DNA of 8,539 nt from an uncultured Bacilli bacterium (GTDB lineage Bacteria; Bacillota_I; Bacilli_A; RF39; UBA660). Every line of letters begins with the position of its first letter. Within the stretch, counting starts at the first letter, position 1. Below the pieces are notes generated by a model, which did no database searches, was not told the origin of the DNA, and was given only the letters and a program-made list of their open reading frames with translations. Positions 7,533-8,539 of this stretch are shown here, piece by piece. Location of the stretch: contig CAKOTD010000037.1 in NCBI GenBank assembly GCA_934120015.1, positions 1 through 8,539 of the forward strand. Direction: 5' to 3'. Position numbers and translations under genes: made by a program.

Positions 7533-7538
7533 ATTATA
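7533..7538 (-). promoter_or_regulatory. -10 box of the VWA-xpaC-SBP-telA operon promoter
   Basis: A perfect TATAAT on the minus strand lies 22 nt before ATG 7510. The -35 position at a 17-nt spacing is TTTTAT, a poor match, so the promoter may be weak or need an activator. Expected start is near 7526, which places the alternative ATG at 7528 at the transcript's first bases. The terminator of the preceding gene is just upstream, so this is the only visible promoter for the operon. Confidence 0.6.
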
Positions 7539-7569
7539 CTATAAAATAATAAAAAATAAAATAGTTCAC

Positions 7570-7593
7570 AAAAAAAACTGATAATAAATCAGT
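7570..7593 (-). terminator. Intrinsic terminator of the thioredoxin-like membrane protein gene
   Basis: On the minus strand ACTGAT and ATCAGT form a perfect 6-bp stem around a 5-nt loop, TTATT, followed by an eight-T tract (one T in the stem). It begins one base after the stop codon and separates this gene from the operon downstream. Confidence 0.88.
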
Positions 7594-7594
7594 C

Positions 7595-8407
7595 TTATTC
7601 AGATAAACTTTTTAGTTTATTCTTAATATTTTCATATCCTTCATAGGTTTTATAAATTTTTCCATCTTTAATTCTTATTAAAGTTGTTTCCTTTACTCTT
7701 ATTTTGGTTACATCATCACCACTTAAATAGCTTTCTTCAGCAACATAGCCTTTATTATAATCACTAGATAGATTTACCTTATAAACATTTAAATGTCCAT
7801 CCTTTTTAGTATATGTAGAAATATATTGATTATAAATTTCTGTTAAAATATCCTCTTCATCATAAGCAAGAACATAATATTCACTACCATTTTGTTTAAA
7901 TAAACTACCCATTAAAATATTTTCATACTGAATATCTGGCTCTATGTTTATTTGATCATCTGGTTTATTATCAGCTTCTTTTTTATTTTTTACAACAAAC
8001 TCAGTTATAAAATAGAACGATAACATTACTGCACATACAGCACCTATAATAATCAATAACTTTCTTATTTCATCACCAGCAAATTCATTTTGACTATACA
8101 TATTTGGTCTTTGTGGAGTTAACTTAGTATCATTTTTTACTACTTTAGGTTTTACATCTGCTACCTTAACAGCTTTCTTTTCTTCATTCAAATTAATACC
8201 CTTATTAGTATTCTTAACGCTTACAGATTTCTTCGTAGCACTTACACTTTTTATACTATTTGCTTTTGTAGTACTTGCACTTTTTGTACTATTTGCTTTT
8301 GTAGTACTTGTTTTTTTTGCTACTACTTTTTTAGAAGTACTAGTCTTTTTATTAGGCATAGAATTTACCTTTTTATTCTTATTTTCTTTCTTAACATCCT
8401 TTTCCAT
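7595..8407 (-). CDS. Single-pass membrane protein, Lys/Ser/Thr-rich tail and thioredoxin-like outer domain
   Basis: A 270-residue protein. Residues 1-110 are a basic, low-complexity cytoplasmic tail of Lys, Ser, Thr and Asn with an 11-residue tandem repeat (34-44 and 45-55). Residues about 116-138 are a membrane helix (KLLIIIGAVCAVMLSFYFITEFVV). In shorter form its core is LLIIIGAVCAVMLSFYF. Residues about 160-270 read as a thioredoxin-like fold: EYYVLAYDEED, LNVYKVNLSSDYN, VKETTLIRIKDGKI and YEGYENIKNKL match the strand-helix order and the cis-Pro-region TTLI strand. The CXXC position lacks cysteine, so it is not a redox enzyme. The ribosome-binding site is GGTGAT, 3 nt from the ATG. It has its own promoter and terminator. 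The fold is inferred from pattern only. The role is unknown; a ligand-binding or scaffold function fits. Confidence 0.75.
   Translation of the reverse strand: MEKDVKKENKNKKVNSMPNKKTSTSKKVVAKKTSTTKANSTKSASTTKANSIKSVSATKKSVSVKNTNKGINLNEEKKAVKVADVKPKVVKNDTKLTPQRPNMYSQNEFAGDEIRKLLIIIGAVCAVMLSFYFITEFVVKNKKEADNKPDDQINIEPDIQYENILMGSLFKQNGSEYYVLAYDEEDILTEIYNQYISTYTKKDGHLNVYKVNLSSDYNKGYVAEESYLSGDDVTKIRVKETTLIRIKDGKIYKTYEGYENIKNKLKSLSE
8243..8308 (-). repeat. 33-bp tandem repeat coding for an 11-residue Lys/Ser/Thr unit
   Basis: Two 33-bp units encode STTKANSTKSA and STTKANSIKSV in the cytoplasmic tail of the 270-residue protein. A third, degenerate unit (SATKKSVSV) follows. The DNA units are nearly identical over most of their length, including the shared segment at 8255-8277 and 8288-8310, so copy number could change by slippage. 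Confidence 0.8.
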
Positions 8408-8422
8408 ATCATCACCAATGAA

Positions 8423-8451
8423 ATTATAACATATTTAGCAAATTAAAACAA
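8423..8451 (-). promoter_or_regulatory. Promoter of the thioredoxin-like membrane protein gene
   Basis: TTGTTT (8446-8451), a 17-nt spacer and a perfect TATAAT (8423-8428) preceded by TGT, an extended -10. The expected start is near 8416, giving a leader of about ten bases that begins at the ribosome-binding site. Confidence 0.75.
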
Positions 8452-8483
8452 ATATTTAATGAAATGTTATTTTAAATTTGAAG

Positions 8484-8498
8484 TGCAACAAAGTTGCA
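8484..8498. repeat. Palindrome between divergent promoters; candidate regulator site
   Basis: TGCAAC and GTTGCA are perfect 6-bp arms around AAA. The palindrome abuts the -35 box of the rightward promoter at 8499 and lies about 33 bp upstream of the -35 box of the leftward one. A further TTGCAA half-site occurs at 8534-8539, near the rightward start. No T run follows on either strand, so a terminator is unlikely. Confidence 0.5.
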
Positions 8499-8527
8499 TT
8501 GAAAAAGACATATGAATAATCTATAAT
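8499..8527 (+). promoter_or_regulatory. Rightward sigma-A promoter for a gene outside the window
   Basis: TTGAAA (8499-8504), a 17-nt spacer and a perfect TATAAT (8522-8527) on the plus strand. The expected start is near 8534, five bases from the window end, so the gene it drives is divergent from everything else here and is not seen. Confidence 0.7.
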
Positions 8528-8539
8528 ATCTATTTGCAA

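Noticed and set aside
8484..8498. Palindrome read as a transcription terminator
   Set aside because: No T run follows on either strand, and it abuts a near-consensus promoter, so an operator fits better.

Overview
The window is very AT-rich. Every gene read here lies on the minus strand, so transcription runs from right to left. Ribosome-binding sites are of the AGGAGG or AGGTGAT type, both complementary to a Firmicutes-like 16S 3' end. Promoters are sigma-A type and terminators are short hairpins followed by a T run. Trp is encoded by TGG, there is no in-frame TGA in the genes, and stops are TAA or TAG, so the standard bacterial code fits. Together with TelA, XpaC, a Cthe_2159-type beta-helix protein and a DUF11 protein, this points to a low-GC Bacillota, such as an uncultured gut Bacilli or Clostridia lineage. 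The species cannot be told from the sequence.

Layout in order of transcription (right to left). (1) The right edge (about 8410-8539) is a divergent control region. It holds a leftward promoter for the first gene, a 6-bp-arm palindrome, and a near-consensus rightward promoter that must serve a gene outside the window. (2) 7595-8407 encodes a single-pass membrane protein with a Lys/Ser/Thr-rich cytoplasmic tail carrying an 11-residue repeat and a thioredoxin-like outer domain without a CXXC motif. It has its own promoter and terminator. (3) 3033-7510 is a tight four-gene operon: a membrane-anchored substrate-binding plus von Willebrand A protein, an XpaC-family membrane protein, a second membrane-anchored substrate-binding protein, and TelA. 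Gaps are +1, -8 and +9 nt, and a clear terminator follows telA. (4) 1401-2918 encodes a cell-surface beta-helix protein of the carbohydrate-binding Cthe_2159 family. (5) 939-1328 encodes a small DUF11 protein. An A7 run just before its stop separates it from a shifted but protein-like 49-codon tail that ends against a terminator. (6) 1-650 is the start of a larger gene interrupted by an in-frame TAA at codon 42. Its promoter is overlaid by a perfect palindrome with 14-bp arms.

The best candidate for an undescribed system is the four-gene operon. It joins two extracytoplasmic ligand-binding modules that look like paralogs, a MIDAS-bearing VWA domain, an XpaC membrane helical protein and a cytoplasmic TelA. 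No ABC permease or ATPase accompanies the binding proteins. XpaC and TelA are known neighbours (xpaC-yaaN in Bacillus subtilis) and belong to the wider tellurite/stress-associated gene set. My inference is an envelope-sensing or stress complex rather than a transporter. All function statements rest on family recognition by eye; no searches were run.
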